A DNA stretch of 64,000 bases from Aedes albopictus (Eukaryota > Arthropoda > Insecta > Diptera > Culicidae): contig NC_085138.1 in assembly GCF_035046485.1 (NCBI RefSeq), positions 91,681,266-91,745,265 of the forward strand, given 5' to 3'. The notes below the pieces were generated by a model. It worked only from the letters and a program-made list of their open reading frames with translations, was not told where the DNA came from and made no database searches. The number at the start of each line of letters is the position of its first letter. The stretch's first letter is position 1. The translations under genes were made by a program, and so were the position numbers. Positions 11,801 through 21,819 of the stretch are shown here, piece after piece.

Positions 11801-14151
11801 AACACGACACGACACTTGGTAGTCGTATTCGACGGCTTGAGTACCGCGTGGTGCGCTAGATACCATCTCTGCAAACCAACAGGATCTTCCACTTCATGCA
11901 CTTCCTTGCAATGTTCAAGCTGCTCGTATTCATCCACGAATTCGTCGTACTGCTTCTTAATGTCCGGGTTCTTCTGCAATTTTGCCTCCAGTGCGTAGAA
12001 TCTCCTCAGCGCCATTGGTCTCGAATCTCCAAGCTGGCTGATTGATTCCCGAAGTGGAAACTGTACTACGTATCGACCATCTTCATTTCGACGAACCGTA
12101 GACTGGAAATGCTGCTCACACTGTTCAGCTTCAGTCATCACGCACTTCTCACTGGAAACACTTTCAACTTCCCAAAACTTTTGCATCAGTTCGTTTAAAG
12201 AGTCACTTGATGGTGTTGCCACATTAGAGTTCACAATTGTTCCACAAAAAGCACTAGCATATTTTCCACCAACCAACCAGCCAAATTGCGAATCTCGGAG
12301 CGTAGGCAGATCTTCTGATAGCTTTAGACGACCGGCCTTGAGTATATCGTCGTACCATTCCATTCCAATCAGCAAATCCACTTGTCCTGGACGGAAGAAC
12401 GTAGGGTCTGCCAACTGGATTCCAGCGGGAATGTTCCATGTAGCTGCGTCAACCTTGAAGGTCGGCAGGTTTCCTGTTACCTTCGGCGAGACCAAGCAAT
12501 CCAACTCCATCTTGAAACCATTCTGCTTCGAACAAACCTCCACCCTCGCACGTTGTCGAACGCTGGATCTGACGCTGTTGATTCCGGTGATGGGAATGTC
12601 GATTTCTTCTCGATCCACTTGCAGCTTTTCCAACATCGCCTCCGAGATGAAGTTGACCTGGGACCCACTATCCAAAAGAGCGCGACATGATTGCGGTTTT
12701 CCATGTTTGTCCAAAACGTTGACCATTGCAGTCAGCAACAGCACTTGCGAAATTGGCTTCTCGACCACATTCGAAGCCACGGTGTTGGGCGTACTGCTAC
12801 CAGGAACATTTGCGTTGTCCGGCTGCGCCGCTTGCTTCGGAGACTGTTGCTGATCCGTTGTACTGGCATTGCTGGAACCTGAACTTTGCTCTGAACCACC
12901 TTCAACATGGAGCAACGTGTGATGCTTCCGCTTGCACTTCGAACACGTCTTGTTCGATTTACATTCTCCACTTCGGTGACCACGTCGCAAGCAATTGAAG
13001 CACACCTGTTTATCACGCACCATCCTCAATCGATCCTCCGCCGACAATCCGTTGAACGTAGAGCACTTGAACGCCAGATGATCTCCTGCACAGAACTCAC
13101 AGCTGCTTGATGACACCACGTTCACCTTCACCTTCGACGACTGCTTGCCGGACACGTGTCCTTTGGTTGCACCACGCGCGGATTGTTTGACCTTACTATC
13201 ACTAGTGGACTTTTGACAACGTTCAAGTACGGAAATGCGACCTTTCAGAAATTTGACAGTGTCCCCGTATTCAGGCAATTCCCCATGGGCGACCGAGGAT
13301 TCCCACAACTTCTTTGTCTCATCGTCCAACGCATTGGATAGGATGTGCGTTACGATTGTATCTGATACCCCAGTAAAATCTAGACCCAAATGTTTCAAAT
13401 TTTCGACATGACCAACACATGAATCGACCAACTCTCTCAACTCAGAGTGGCTTTCTTGTGACATTTTTCTCATGTTGAGTAGCCCAGAGATGTGATGATC
13501 AACCATTCGTCGCTTGTCTTCAAACCTTTCTGCTAAAATTTCCCATGCATGGTCATAATTGCCATCAGCGATGGTTTTTGCATCAATTATGCCAGCTGCG
13601 TCCCCAATTAGAGCCTTTTCCAAATGGTAGAGCTTAATCCGTGGCGGATCATTCGATCTGTCGACCACGTCCCTAAACATGACTTTGAATTTTTCCCACT
13701 GCTCGTATTTGCCATCGAAATGCGGAATGGCACGAGGAAGCGACGGTTGAACCACAATCGGTTGTTGGTTACGATTCGTTTGACTCAGCATCTCGATCCA
13801 TGTTTCGAGAGCGAGGGAAATTTCGTCGTACAATGTTTCAAATTCAACGTACTTACAGTCTTGATCCTGTCTCTTACTCGGTGGGCAGATCACCATGATG
13901 CGTTCATGGTAGTCCGAATACTCCTTGTAGGCAGCTTCCACTTTCTTCTGGTGCACCTTGACCTGCGGCAGCGTGATCTCCTCCTCTACGATTTGATCCA
14001 TCATGTGCTTGACGCGTGTCAGCTTTGCCTTTGCTGAGCCACGCATGTGCACCAGCGCGTCGAACTCTTCCACTGCGTCGTCGTAGCTGCCGGCGGCGGA
14101 ATTGCTACCACCACCTTCCATATTCTTCACAGGTGTACGCTTCGGCGGCAT
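8689..14151 (-). CDS. BEL/Pao retrotransposon gag-pol polyprotein, 1820 aa
   Basis: A single uninterrupted frame covers all gag and pol domains needed for retrotransposition. Order along the protein: DUF1759-type gag region (about 135-280); Cys/His zinc-knuckle region (about 350-416, with CEFC, CFNCLRRGH and CSKCKRKH); aspartic protease with LLDSGS (catalytic Asp 494); reverse transcriptase (about 730-960, SADIAKMYR near 820, active-site box YVDN at 902-905); RNase H (IHGFADAS near 1075, LWSDSQ downstream); integrase zinc-binding HHCC (near 1380); integrase core with D in VDFAGP (about 1452), D in SDNGTNF (about 1515) and E in WEAG (about 1570); a DUF5641-like C-terminal domain (about 1640-1745). 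No envelope gene follows. The start ATG at 14151 lies 231 nt inside the 5' LTR edge. Odd points: the second catalytic RT aspartate reads Asn, and the last 45 codons fall in the 3' LTR. The domain order (integrase after RNase H) with DUF1759/DUF5641 fits BEL/Pao, not Gypsy or Copia. Confidence 0.95.
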   Translation of the reverse strand: MPPKRTPVKNMEGGGSNSAAGSYDDAVEEFDALVHMRGSAKAKLTRVKHMMDQIVEEEITLPQVKVHQKKVEAAYKEYSDYHERIMVICPPSKRQDQDCKYVEFETLYDEISLALETWIEMLSQTNRNQQPIVVQPSLPRAIPHFDGKYEQWEKFKVMFRDVVDRSNDPPRIKLYHLEKALIGDAAGIIDAKTIADGNYDHAWEILAERFEDKRRMVDHHISGLLNMRKMSQESHSELRELVDSCVGHVENLKHLGLDFTGVSDTIVTHILSNALDDETKKLWESSVAHGELPEYGDTVKFLKGRISVLERCQKSTSDSKVKQSARGATKGHVSGKQSSKVKVNVVSSSSCEFCAGDHLAFKCSTFNGLSAEDRLRMVRDKQVCFNCLRRGHRSGECKSNKTCSKCKRKHHTLLHVEGGSEQSSGSSNASTTDQQQSPKQAAQPDNANVPGSSTPNTVASNVVEKPISQVLLLTAMVNVLDKHGKPQSCRALLDSGSQVNFISEAMLEKLQVDREEIDIPITGINSVRSSVRQRARVEVCSKQNGFKMELDCLVSPKVTGNLPTFKVDAATWNIPAGIQLADPTFFRPGQVDLLIGMEWYDDILKAGRLKLSEDLPTLRDSQFGWLVGGKYASAFCGTIVNSNVATPSSDSLNELMQKFWEVESVSSEKCVMTEAEQCEQHFQSTVRRNEDGRYVVQFPLRESISQLGDSRPMALRRFYALEAKLQKNPDIKKQYDEFVDEYEQLEHCKEVHEVEDPVGLQRWYLAHHAVLKPSNTTTKCRVVFDASAKVGGMALNDVMMVGPTIQPDFLTIILKFRMYRYVLSADIAKMYRQVLKDNCHTPLQRIFYRKKPIEPLRVWELQTVTYGTAAAPFLAIRALYQLAIDEEAEYPLAAELVKKMFYVDNVLFGGNNLVEVRGLQRELISLLQRGGFHLHKWAANDERLLDSIPEEDRDKLVKIEDSSANEVIKTLGLMWDPVGDDFLFRAQSDCNNPAPTKRQVLSVIARLFDPLGLLSPVIVLAKVLMQKLWKNKMDWDDRLDEELLDDWRYFLNALPLAEDFRVPRRVISEEVARIDIHGFADASNTAYGACVYLRSVHSDGTTSSSLVTSKSKVCSITPMSIPRKELMAALLLHRLVKKVVDAMELEHVPVTLWSDSQVVIAWLNKPLDCLQVFVRNRVAEITSESEHVWKYVRSADNPADIVSRGMPSKALATSNLWWNGPFFLCSAAYDEVVPAALEDGEIPELKPAVSVNVAAVYEELPILTKFESFRKTQRIIAYVLRFINNCRKIGERSTATTPTISELKEANKRIIQAIQRSELQDEIDRLQAGEPCKRIGNLNPFLDDGLLRVGGRIRHSKLAYEVKHQWIVPDKHPVTRRLIAAVHRENLHAGPSSVITALRERYWILNTRSTVRRVTRSCITCFKSSPKLAEQFMGDLPSYRITVAPTFLKVGVDFAGPIYIKQTARKAAPVKGYICVFVCMVSKAMHLEVVENLSTEAFLAALQRFVSRRGVPEEVYSDNGTNFIGARSELRELYELFKSDLTNGKLSQFCQVKEIKWTTIPPNAPHFGGLWEAGVKSVKSVLKKVYQSASLTIMEFATLLCQIEAILNSRPLFAHSSDPNDPTVLTPGHLMINRPLTAIPEPSLDDIPLNRLSKWQHIQLLRQHFWQRWSKEYLVELQCRSKWTKKHVNVVPNMIVLLKEDNVPPQQWKMGRIVKTYPGPDNLTRVVDVRVGTSVFKRPIHKLAPLPILEEEPVRSTHQDEDSKEPPVSLFSRVQHVQSATLRTEDGARIVHVKKEQANQGRSTQSSHEGNPPKRSQSPR

Positions 14152-14362
14152 GATTCTTAATTAATCACTTGCACTAGCACTTTTGTCCAATGTTCATTAG
14201 CAGTTAATCACTTCACTCTTATTCGATTGTCCAGTCTTCGCTTTGCTTAACTTTTTCCAACTTTTGTGCGGTGTGTGTTTTTGTCTCCAAGCCAGCCACT
14301 CCACTCAATCACGCCCAGTCGCGATGCGTTCCAGCCAGCAGCGATGATGAACCAAACCATCC

Positions 14363-14377
14363 GGTTCGATCGGACCA
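14363..14377 (-). other. Primer-binding site candidate
   Basis: On the minus strand TGGTCCGATCGAACC starts 5 nt inside the 5' LTR edge. A primer-binding site is expected to begin TGG, complementary to a tRNA CCA end. I cannot assign the tRNA from memory. Confidence 0.45.
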
Positions 14378-14382
14378 AAACA

Positions 14383-15018
14383 TGTTGCGGCGTGTTGCAG
14401 TGGACTGTAAAACTGCTTTTCTTCTCCAGGCTGCCTTGATTGCAGCGCGCCCGCTGGTCTCACCGATTCCCAAAGTGGATTCGGTGTATGGAAACTGCCA
14501 TGCAGCGACCGACGGACCAGCGGCGAACTCCATAGGGTGGGAAAACTATCTCCAAATAACTCTAGCCCTGAAAAGGACTCAACCGCACACGCAGGCGACT
14601 GGCGGACCAAGGGAATTTCCGGCTCAGAGACAAACGACACACACACTGAATTTGTTCTAATTCATTTTAATTTCCTAATTACACTATGTACATAACTTTT
14701 ACTATGGCCGTCATCGGCCCACACTTTTCCTCGCCGGCTTGGCTTCTCTTTTGCTTCGGTTGCTGCGATCCAATCACTTCGAGATGCGTATTGAAACTGA
14801 TGCTCGCGCCACCAAGTAGCACTTCTTTGGCTCTCGTCCTCGACGGCCGTCGTCGACGACGACGATGGTTTTTTCCTCCTTCTCAGCGTGGCGATTGGCT
14901 CCTTTTTGGGGGGTTTCCTTCATGCGAAGATTGCGTGCTTCTACCTTGGTTTGCTTGCTCTTTCTTCACGTGAACGATACGTGCTCCATCTTCAGTTCGC
15001 AGCGTTGCGGACTGAACA
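14383..15018 (-). repeat. LTR of BEL/Pao retrotransposon (5' LTR in element orientation)
   Basis: The partner of 8189-8824, the same 636-bp length, with TG..CA ends, followed by the target duplication GTATT at 15019-15023. On the minus strand it supplies promoter and leader for the polyprotein starting at 14151. Its upstream part repeats the C-terminal coding end of the polyprotein. Confidence 0.95.
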
Positions 15019-15023
15019 GTATT

Positions 15024-16554
15024 CATTTTTGATATTTTACATTTTGCATTTCATGACTACCAAGTGTATGCCTGTTGTGATCACCAAAATCATGCTTTGG
15101 ATTTTATCAGTTTCTTCTTATCGAGCTCAAACTGGGCAGTTAACTAAACTATGTAGGGGAAAGTGGGGTAAGATGCCATTCTTCAAACTTTCACTGTTTT
15201 CATTGATAAATAGCGTTTTCGCCATTGGCGTTTTTCATTGAGACCGAATTGGTTTGTCGTTGATGTTTCCTTTTTGTGCTGTGATTGTGAAGAGTGTAAT
15301 CCTGCCTAGTTTGGGTAGTGGCTACGGCTAGGAAACCTCAGATCAATTTTCAGCGTAAAAAGCGTGCGTAGCCCAAGCGGCTCTACTTCAAAAGGTTCAT
15401 TTTCGTAGGGTAACTTCTGTATAGTTTACCTTGTGAACCCAGTTTTGCTTCTTTCATTATAAATGAAGTGTCGTGCCTCGAGCATACTATATTTTAGAAT
15501 TACGTTAACAGTATGTTCCAACCTTTCCTTATGGATGCCTTCAAGCAAGCTCTTGTGTTCAGCATCTTTTCGCTGATATTTTGGCAGTATTGCTACGATG
15601 ATTACATCATCTGAAGTAGCTCAAACATTAATTTGAGATGCTTCAGTTTGATGGATTACTTAGGTAGTACAGTTCATGGATAACTTTACATTAAATAGCA
15701 CCTAACCCAACCCTGCATGAGCAAAATTTGTCATGAGTTGACTGATTGGCATGTGTCAGATGAGGAGTCTCCATTTGATCTTCTTTGCACTTTTGAGTGT
15801 CCATTCGTAAACTTTGCGTATTAAGGCGTCCCTGCTCAAAAATAGAGGAACCTGTACTAATTGGTTGCGATTACATTTTATGGATAATTCGCTTCCATTG
15901 CTACTCCAAGAGAGTTTCATTGTGGTTTTGTTATTACAACGCCCTCCATTGTGGTATGCCATAACTATTGCTTTCAAAGAAGCTTGTCCTCTGCGGTCTG
16001 TGCGGATCACAAGAGGTATTCCTGAATGGAACTCTGATCTGTTAGGTCAAAATATCTTCGGATAAACCATTCTGTTGTATCACAGAGTCCAGTTCCGAAA
16101 CTGTGTAAGGAATTTAACAGCCATTTGAAATCGGCAACACAAGTGGCAATAGCGTGGCGCTGCAAACGGTTAATTTCCCATACTATAGTTTAATTCGCCA
16201 ATTCAAATGTTTCAATTCACCACTGACTGTGGCAATATGCTGTTTGGTGGCGTTACTGTTGTCATCGTGTATTGGTTTGCAACCTTACTCAAGTAAAGAT
16301 TCAAATTCTTGCACAACTTTGCACAAATTCTTGAAATTTGTTCTAGCCTGAATGTTTGTTCTTTGTGGTTGTATATTTACGAATCTCTAGCTTCCACCCG
16401 AGAATTAGAGCTATATAATCGACTTAGTGGGCCCTAAAAAGCTCTTCCTACTTCAAATCTCTAGGAGCAAATGGAAATTTGTCCTATTTTTCTTCAAAGG
16501 GATTTGAGTATTTCAAACATGTTTTTGAACTCTTGTAGTTTTCTATTGGGTATT
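15024..16554. other. Gene-free stretch between retroelements
   Basis: No coding frame or paired repeat is recognised. GTAGGGGAAAGTGGGGTAAG at about 15151 resembles the end of a widespread mosquito MITE, but I see no matching partner end nearby. Confidence 0.4.
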
Positions 16555-18115
16555 TTCATGGCGGGCGATGGGCGATGGGACTACGGGTAAATACCGCGTC
16601 CAGGAGTTGGTGTCTACTACCTATGAGGGCTTCGTGGTCGTCAAAGTAATCGGGCTTTCTTCTGTAGCCGTTATGCGCATCCACGGTAGCCGATCGAGCA
16701 GTTCACGCAGATGCTGGACTGTATGACGACCGTGCTGACTGGGCGAAGGCCGGTTGTAATAGCAGGTGACTTCAATGCCTGGGCCATGGAATGGGGGAAC
16801 CGTTTCACCAATCAGCAGGGTCAGATCCTGCTAGAGACACTGGCCATGCTAGATGTCGGCCTGGCTAATGTTGGTACCGAGAGTACCTTTAGTTGAAACG
16901 GTGCGGATGCGGAGTCGATAATTGACGTTACTTTTTGTAGTCCTTGCGTAACGAGTAGTTCGAACTTGAGAGAAGACGATATCTACCGTCTACCCCCGTT
17001 AGTTTGAACGACACCTTATGCAAACTACCGGGGTTAATTTGAACTTCTAGTAACTCTGTTGGCATCGAAAAACACTGATGGTAACCCTTTTTTCTGTTTT
17101 GTTTTGATTCTGCGTTCCGTTTCACCCCGTTCCATGACCAGAATGACGTTTGAACCATTTTTAGCTTGAACGATGTGCAGATCAGCGGGGGTCAAATTAA
17201 AAAGTGTTCCGATTAGATGTGGTCAAACCAACGGGGGTAGACGGTACACTCACAGCGATCACCTGGCGATTCGCTACAGTATGGAGCGACTACAACAACA
17301 ACGATAGGCAGCGGGCAGAGAAAGAGGCGGCTAGGCCAAGCCCTCGCAGGTGGAAGACACCCTAGTAACCATTAGCACTATATTTCGCCACTTTTGGCTC
17401 ACAGGGCTATTAAGCGGCCAATATTAAGCATGTCAGCTCCTGAATAGCATTATATTCGCCTCCAGGTGAATTAAAGTGCTTCGTGGTTACTTGGGCATCA
17501 TACTTCGAAGAAGGGGTATTGAGGGAGGCACTCCGCCGTGAGCGAACCTACTTGGTGAACTCTAGCGATTGCGGACCTAGACCGCGCCTGCCTACGGACT
17601 AGGCGGCGAATACAGCGAGCACGAACTGAGGAAGAGCGAAATGAACGGTGGGTGACGTTTACCGCTGCCAAAGTCGCACTGAAGATCGAGATAAAAACAA
17701 ACAAAAAGGCCTGCTTTGAGGGTCTCCGTCAGAGTGCCAATACGAATCCGTGGAATAATGCCTACAGGTTCGTAATAGCCAAGACGAGAGGTATACCTAA
17801 TGGCTCCTACAGAGCAATCTCCAGACATTTCGAACGGGGTTATTGAGGAGCTTTTTCCGTACTTTTTTGGGACAGCTGAGGACTGGGGCTGGTGCTGAGA
17901 AGAGGTACATCGATGTGGAACTTGCGGGGATAGCAAGTCCCTTAGCATAGGTAGGCCCCAGGTACGGACGGAGCTCCGAACCTGGCCCTAAAAGTAGCTT
18001 TTGTAGAGGCTCCCGAGATGTTCAGGTCTGCTATGGAGAAATGCTTGGACGAGGGAGTTTTCCCAGAGTATTGGAAGCGGCAGAGCCTGGCCGATAGGCT
18101 TACCGTACCGTGTCA
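16555..18115 (+). pseudogene. R1-type non-LTR retrotransposon remnant, 5' part (endonuclease to start of RT)
   Basis: Plus-strand fragments read as an R1-clade ORF2. About 16570-16980 encodes apurinic-like endonuclease, with the GDFNAWAMEWG block and a TFS followed by a stop where coding would continue. After a MITE (16986-17244) the frame resumes with HSDHLAIRYS. About 17540-17850 matches the linker (KKACFEGLR, then NPWNNAYRFV). 17985-18115 matches the region before the RT core (APEMFRSAMEKCLDEG-like). Frameshifts and stops make it dead. The RT catalytic core is missing: the sequence jumps to the 3' region at 19140. Confidence 0.8.
16986..17244. mobile_element. MITE with TA target duplication, inside the R1 remnant
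   Basis: The inverted ends CCGTCTACCCCCGTTAG and its near-complement GGGGGTAGACGG are flanked by TA at 16984-16985 and 17245-17246. Removing the element with one TA rejoins the LINE frame as EDDIYTHSDHLAIRYS, a good fit to the endonuclease C-terminus. The 259-bp element has no coding capacity. A TA duplication suggests Tc1/mariner-type mobilisation. Confidence 0.85.
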
Positions 18116-18319
18116 CACGATGCGCTCTTTATCATAACTGGTAATGGTGCCTATTGGTATCTATATCCACCAAAGGAAGGTGGACTCATAGGTTGATCCC
18201 GAGGGTAGATAGTTAGGTTAACAGGCGCCTTGGGTAAGTAATATTCCACCTGACTCAGGTCCTTCCAGGGCCATGGATGCTTCCGACATTGCACATTGGT
18301 CGGGCTCCATACAAAGGGG

Positions 18320-19108
18320 CGGCCAAAACTCAAAAAACGAAATTGATATTTTTAAACTTTATTTCACCTTATAACAAAGATAATGTATTGTGGTTTTATG
18401 ATTCTTAATTAAAAGTATACCAGCTTTTGTATTTCAATGACATTTTCACTGCCAAAGTGGCCTAAGTCATAAAATTGAAAAATGATATTTCGAAAAAAAA
18501 TGAAATAATAATATTATGAGAATGGAATATATGTTTAATGTTATCCAGCATATGGAAGCTTGTTATTGGACTGTCTGAATGCACGTATGGTGCAAAGTTA
18601 ATATGTCACAAAACTTTTCAAATTTTCATATATTGTACCTTAGCAATTTTGGTAATTTTTAAGTTAAAAAACGGTTCGTGTCGTCACGTGTCGCCGCAAT
18701 TTCGAATAGTACATCTTAAACATCATGCTTGGGGCTGCATAAAAACGTTTAAATGTTTTGCAGAAATTTGCAGTTTTTTAAATTAGAGCTATTTAAAAAA
18801 GTCATATTTTATCATATATTTTACGTTTTTTTTCCCATTTTTTACTAAAATAAAATTTATTTTCCCACATTTTTCACACGTTTTGAACAAACTTGATTGG
18901 ATTTGATCGAAAGATGATCATTTAATTAAATTCTAATTGATTTTCTAACAAAAAACGCAAAAAATGTGGGGCTTACTGATTTTTACCGTTTTTGATATTA
19001 TTGAAGTTACATAATTTTTGAATAACCCTTTTTAAACACTAAAAATACTATATAACATATCTAGACAACCTATAACTTCGATTAAACACATAAAAAGAGT
19101 TTTGGCCG
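18320..19108. mobile_element. Short-TIR DNA element, about 789 bp, very AT-rich
   Basis: It starts CGGCCAAAACTC and ends GAGTTTTGGCCG, a 12-bp perfect inverted pair. The interior is strongly AT-rich with no transposase. It sits between the two halves of the R1 remnant. I see no clear target duplication, so the boundaries rest on the inverted ends alone. Confidence 0.6.
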
Positions 19109-19139
19109 AACTTTATCTTTTTACGACCATTGTGCATTG

Positions 19140-20022
19140 TTTCGGTCATGATTTGGAAAAAAAACGGTGGAACACGTTTTGTTCATGTGCCCGCGTTTTC
19201 GCACAATGCGTGACCGCCAGTCATGGAAAATGATGAAGATTGCAGCTGAGCAAACAAACCTACTCTTGAACAACAGGGGCCCGAGAATACTCGCACTTCT
19301 TTATTCGTGAGTAAACGAAGGTGCAAGCACTCGCACGTGATTCGCAGTGCAGTTTTTCAGGAACAATGAAGCATATAGCATTAGTTTATGATGGATAATC
19401 ATTGGATTTGCTATTATAACCACACGAAAATGCACTTCCCGCACCTCCACTAGTTCTTCACGAATAAAAACCCATGAGTGTTTATGTTTTGCTTCTTACT
19501 CACGAAGCAGGTGGGTGCAAATAAACTCACACACTGTTTACTCTCGGACTCGTGAGTAAGCGTTGTGTTGACTTTTCACTCGCGAATTGCTTCATGATGA
19601 GAGTAATTCCATCACTGGTGACCGCATGCTTGCCACATGCGGAGAGGACATAACTCCGGACAATCTTATCCAGAGGATGTGAAGGGATGAGCTTGAATGG
19701 AATGCCATTTCAACGACCATCACCCACATCGTCTTGGAGCTACAGAGAAGGTGGTGCGTGGACTCAGAGAATGGCTTGTTCAGATGCTATACAAAATGTT
19801 GGCCCAAGGGTTCGGAGTCGGCTTCATAGGTCATACCGGTGATCTACGGTCGAAATCAACCCTTACACCGATTAAGTGGCCGCGTAGAAAACATTCTGGT
19901 AGCGTTGCTGTCGTGACGTCGGTCTACTGGGTTGCATCCGAGCCCGCGGTTGGAAAGGGGTCCTCGGCAAGGTCGAAGCAGTAGGAGGACCCATGTTGGC
20001 ACGTCCTTCTGTGTGCTGGCTG
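19140..20022 (+). pseudogene. R1-type LINE remnant, 3' part (C-terminal knuckle and 3' UTR)
   Basis: 19155-19217 and 19626-19800 read together as the R1 ORF2 C-terminus: VEHVLFMCPRFRTMRDR, then MLATCGEDITPDNLIQRM, then an Arg/Trp-rich tail. A hAT MITE at 19218-19617 splits the coding part. Downstream 19800-20022 and 20190-20475 look like 3' UTR, with a palindromic MITE between them. Together with 16555-18115 this was one LINE, now lacking its RT core. Confidence 0.75.
19218..19617. mobile_element. hAT-family MITE, 400 bp, with perfect 8-bp TSD
   Basis: The ends are CAGTCATGGAA and TTCCATCACTG (one mismatch), flanked by GTGACCGC at 19210-19217 and again at 19618-19625. Removing the element and one duplication copy rejoins the LINE frame as TMRDRMLATCGED. 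Subterminal CTCACGAA / TTCGTGAGTAA motifs recur in both orientations, as is usual for hAT ends. There is no transposase. Confidence 0.9.
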
Positions 20023-20189
20023 CCCAAGCAACACACATGTTATATTAGAGTAACGACAGCGCAAGTTTTGGTTGTATAGAAGTTAAATTTACGTTATTCT
20101 AACATATTGTTGGAATAACGTCAAATAGACTTCTATACAACCAAAACTTGCGCTGTCGTAACTAATATATAACATGTGTGTTGCCTGGG
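20023..20189. mobile_element. Near-perfect palindromic MITE, 167 bp
   Basis: CCCAAGCAACACACATGTTATAT on the left pairs with ATATAACATGTGTGTTGCCTGGG on the right. The stem continues through ACGACAGCGCAAGTTTTGGT and TGTATAGAAGT to a short loop at about 20105. It has no coding capacity and is inserted in the R1 3' region. Confidence 0.85.
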
Positions 20190-21364
20190 TGATAGGACCT
20201 TTCTTGCGGCCTGCCTTCCGAGGATAAAATTTGATGGGTAGGATCACTAGGGAAGCTGGCTAAGGGCCAGCATGCTCTCTGAAACAATGCCTTCTTGGTG
20301 GTTCCGGAGAGGCGAAGGGTTTGATGACCATGGCAATGTTGTTTAGTGGGTCGAGGTAGTTGGTTGTGTGCCGCTCCTCCTGGAGAACAGACGCTCAGGT
20401 GTGAAGAAGCAGAAGCAAATCCTTCTTTCCCTGTCAACCTACTACCAAAATTCCCACCGGGGTTGGTTCGATCTTTCATAAGGTAGCTCGTAGCACGGCC
20501 GGTACCACGCGGAAATAGTGATATGAGTTGATCCCAAGTAACAATTCCATTGCTGATTGGTTTTGTTTGATATCCATAAAGCCAGATTTTAAGAGTAAAC
20601 AAAACTCTCCGATATGTAAACCTTCTGGCGTTCATTATTACCACAATAAAACTGTTCAAAGTCTCAATAGATGGCGATCCGTTCGATTAGTAACTTCTGT
20701 TGGTGGAAAAGCAGAAACTACGACACTGCTAGGTTTATAGTGGTCATCATAAAAGTAAACTTGCTTCCGTTTTTTTTCGCTAATTATTGCCGTCGCCATA
20801 TTTAAGAGGTAGCTGACGTGAATGGAAAATAGTTAATTTTGTTCAAATAAGCAATGAATTGATAGTTTGCCGCTTTTTCTAAAACATGCTCACATAAATA
20901 AACTCTCTCAGCTGAGTTTGCTTGTGGTATTACAAGTTTTATTTTTGTGTTAAATGTTGTATTTTAACTTGTAAATATTTCCCTAGTATTAATGCACATT
21001 TATAGGGCTCTGGCAGAATGGAGGCCCGCAATCCTATTTCGATTGCCAACATTCATGCCATTTCGGGTCGCGATTAAGTACTAGAGATGTGAAACCGTGT
21101 GTACACCTTTCCCTGGCACAGACTTCAAGTTATAGAACTCTAGTGATGAAACCCAAATCGGGATGCCCCTTAGGATTAGAAATTCCTAGACAAAATTCAA
21201 GCTATGAAAACAACTAATGCTGCGAACGAAAGGCAACCTGCCAGAGAAAATACGATTACAGAATTGACTGATGGACCATCAACATTAATGAAACCTCGTC
21301 ATCCTGTCATCGGAAATTGTTATCCAGTAGGGTAACAGGGCAAAATATATGTTTTATGATTGTC
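20190..21364. other. LINE 3' UTR remnant then gene-free sequence
   Basis: 20190-20475 continues the style of the R1 3' region (G/C-richer than its surroundings). From about 20476 to 21364 I see no coding frame, RNA gene or paired repeat. Confidence 0.4.
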
Positions 21365-21607
21365 CAATTCGGCACCAACATTTCAAAAGGGCGTAACTGC
21401 ATTTACAACCAATGCCTTCTCACAAAGCTGTGGAGCGTATCCCATCCCTCTCGAGCAATCCACTAGCACAAATAGAAAGATAAAATTCTCCTCTTTCGAT
21501 TAATGGATGTGAATTGCGTGAGCTGAATGAAATACGACCCACAGCTCTGTGAGAAGGCATTGGTTGCAAAAGCAGTTACGCCCTTTTGAAATGTAGGTGC
21601 CGAATTG
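21365..21607. mobile_element. MITE, about 243 bp
   Basis: CAATTCGGCACCAACATTTC and AAAGGGCGTAACTGC on the left are inverted on the right as GCAGTTACGCCCTTT and GAAATGTAGGTGCCGAATTG. Inner blocks AATGCCTTCTCACA / TGTGAGAAGGCATT also pair. No coding. Confidence 0.85.
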
Positions 21608-21819
21608 TGATGTCCTAATTTATTACGCATTTGTAAGGTTTCACTACAGCATGTTAAATTTTAATGTGCATTTGTAGTGCTTCATTATTTTTTCGTAATA
21701 GTGGTTCGAAATAATGGAGAATCATGGAAATGGAGAATCAACAAATTCAGGTTGCGACATGGTCGTTATTGTTGTGCGATGTTTGAATTTTGATTCACTG
21801 TACATACATACATTTATTT

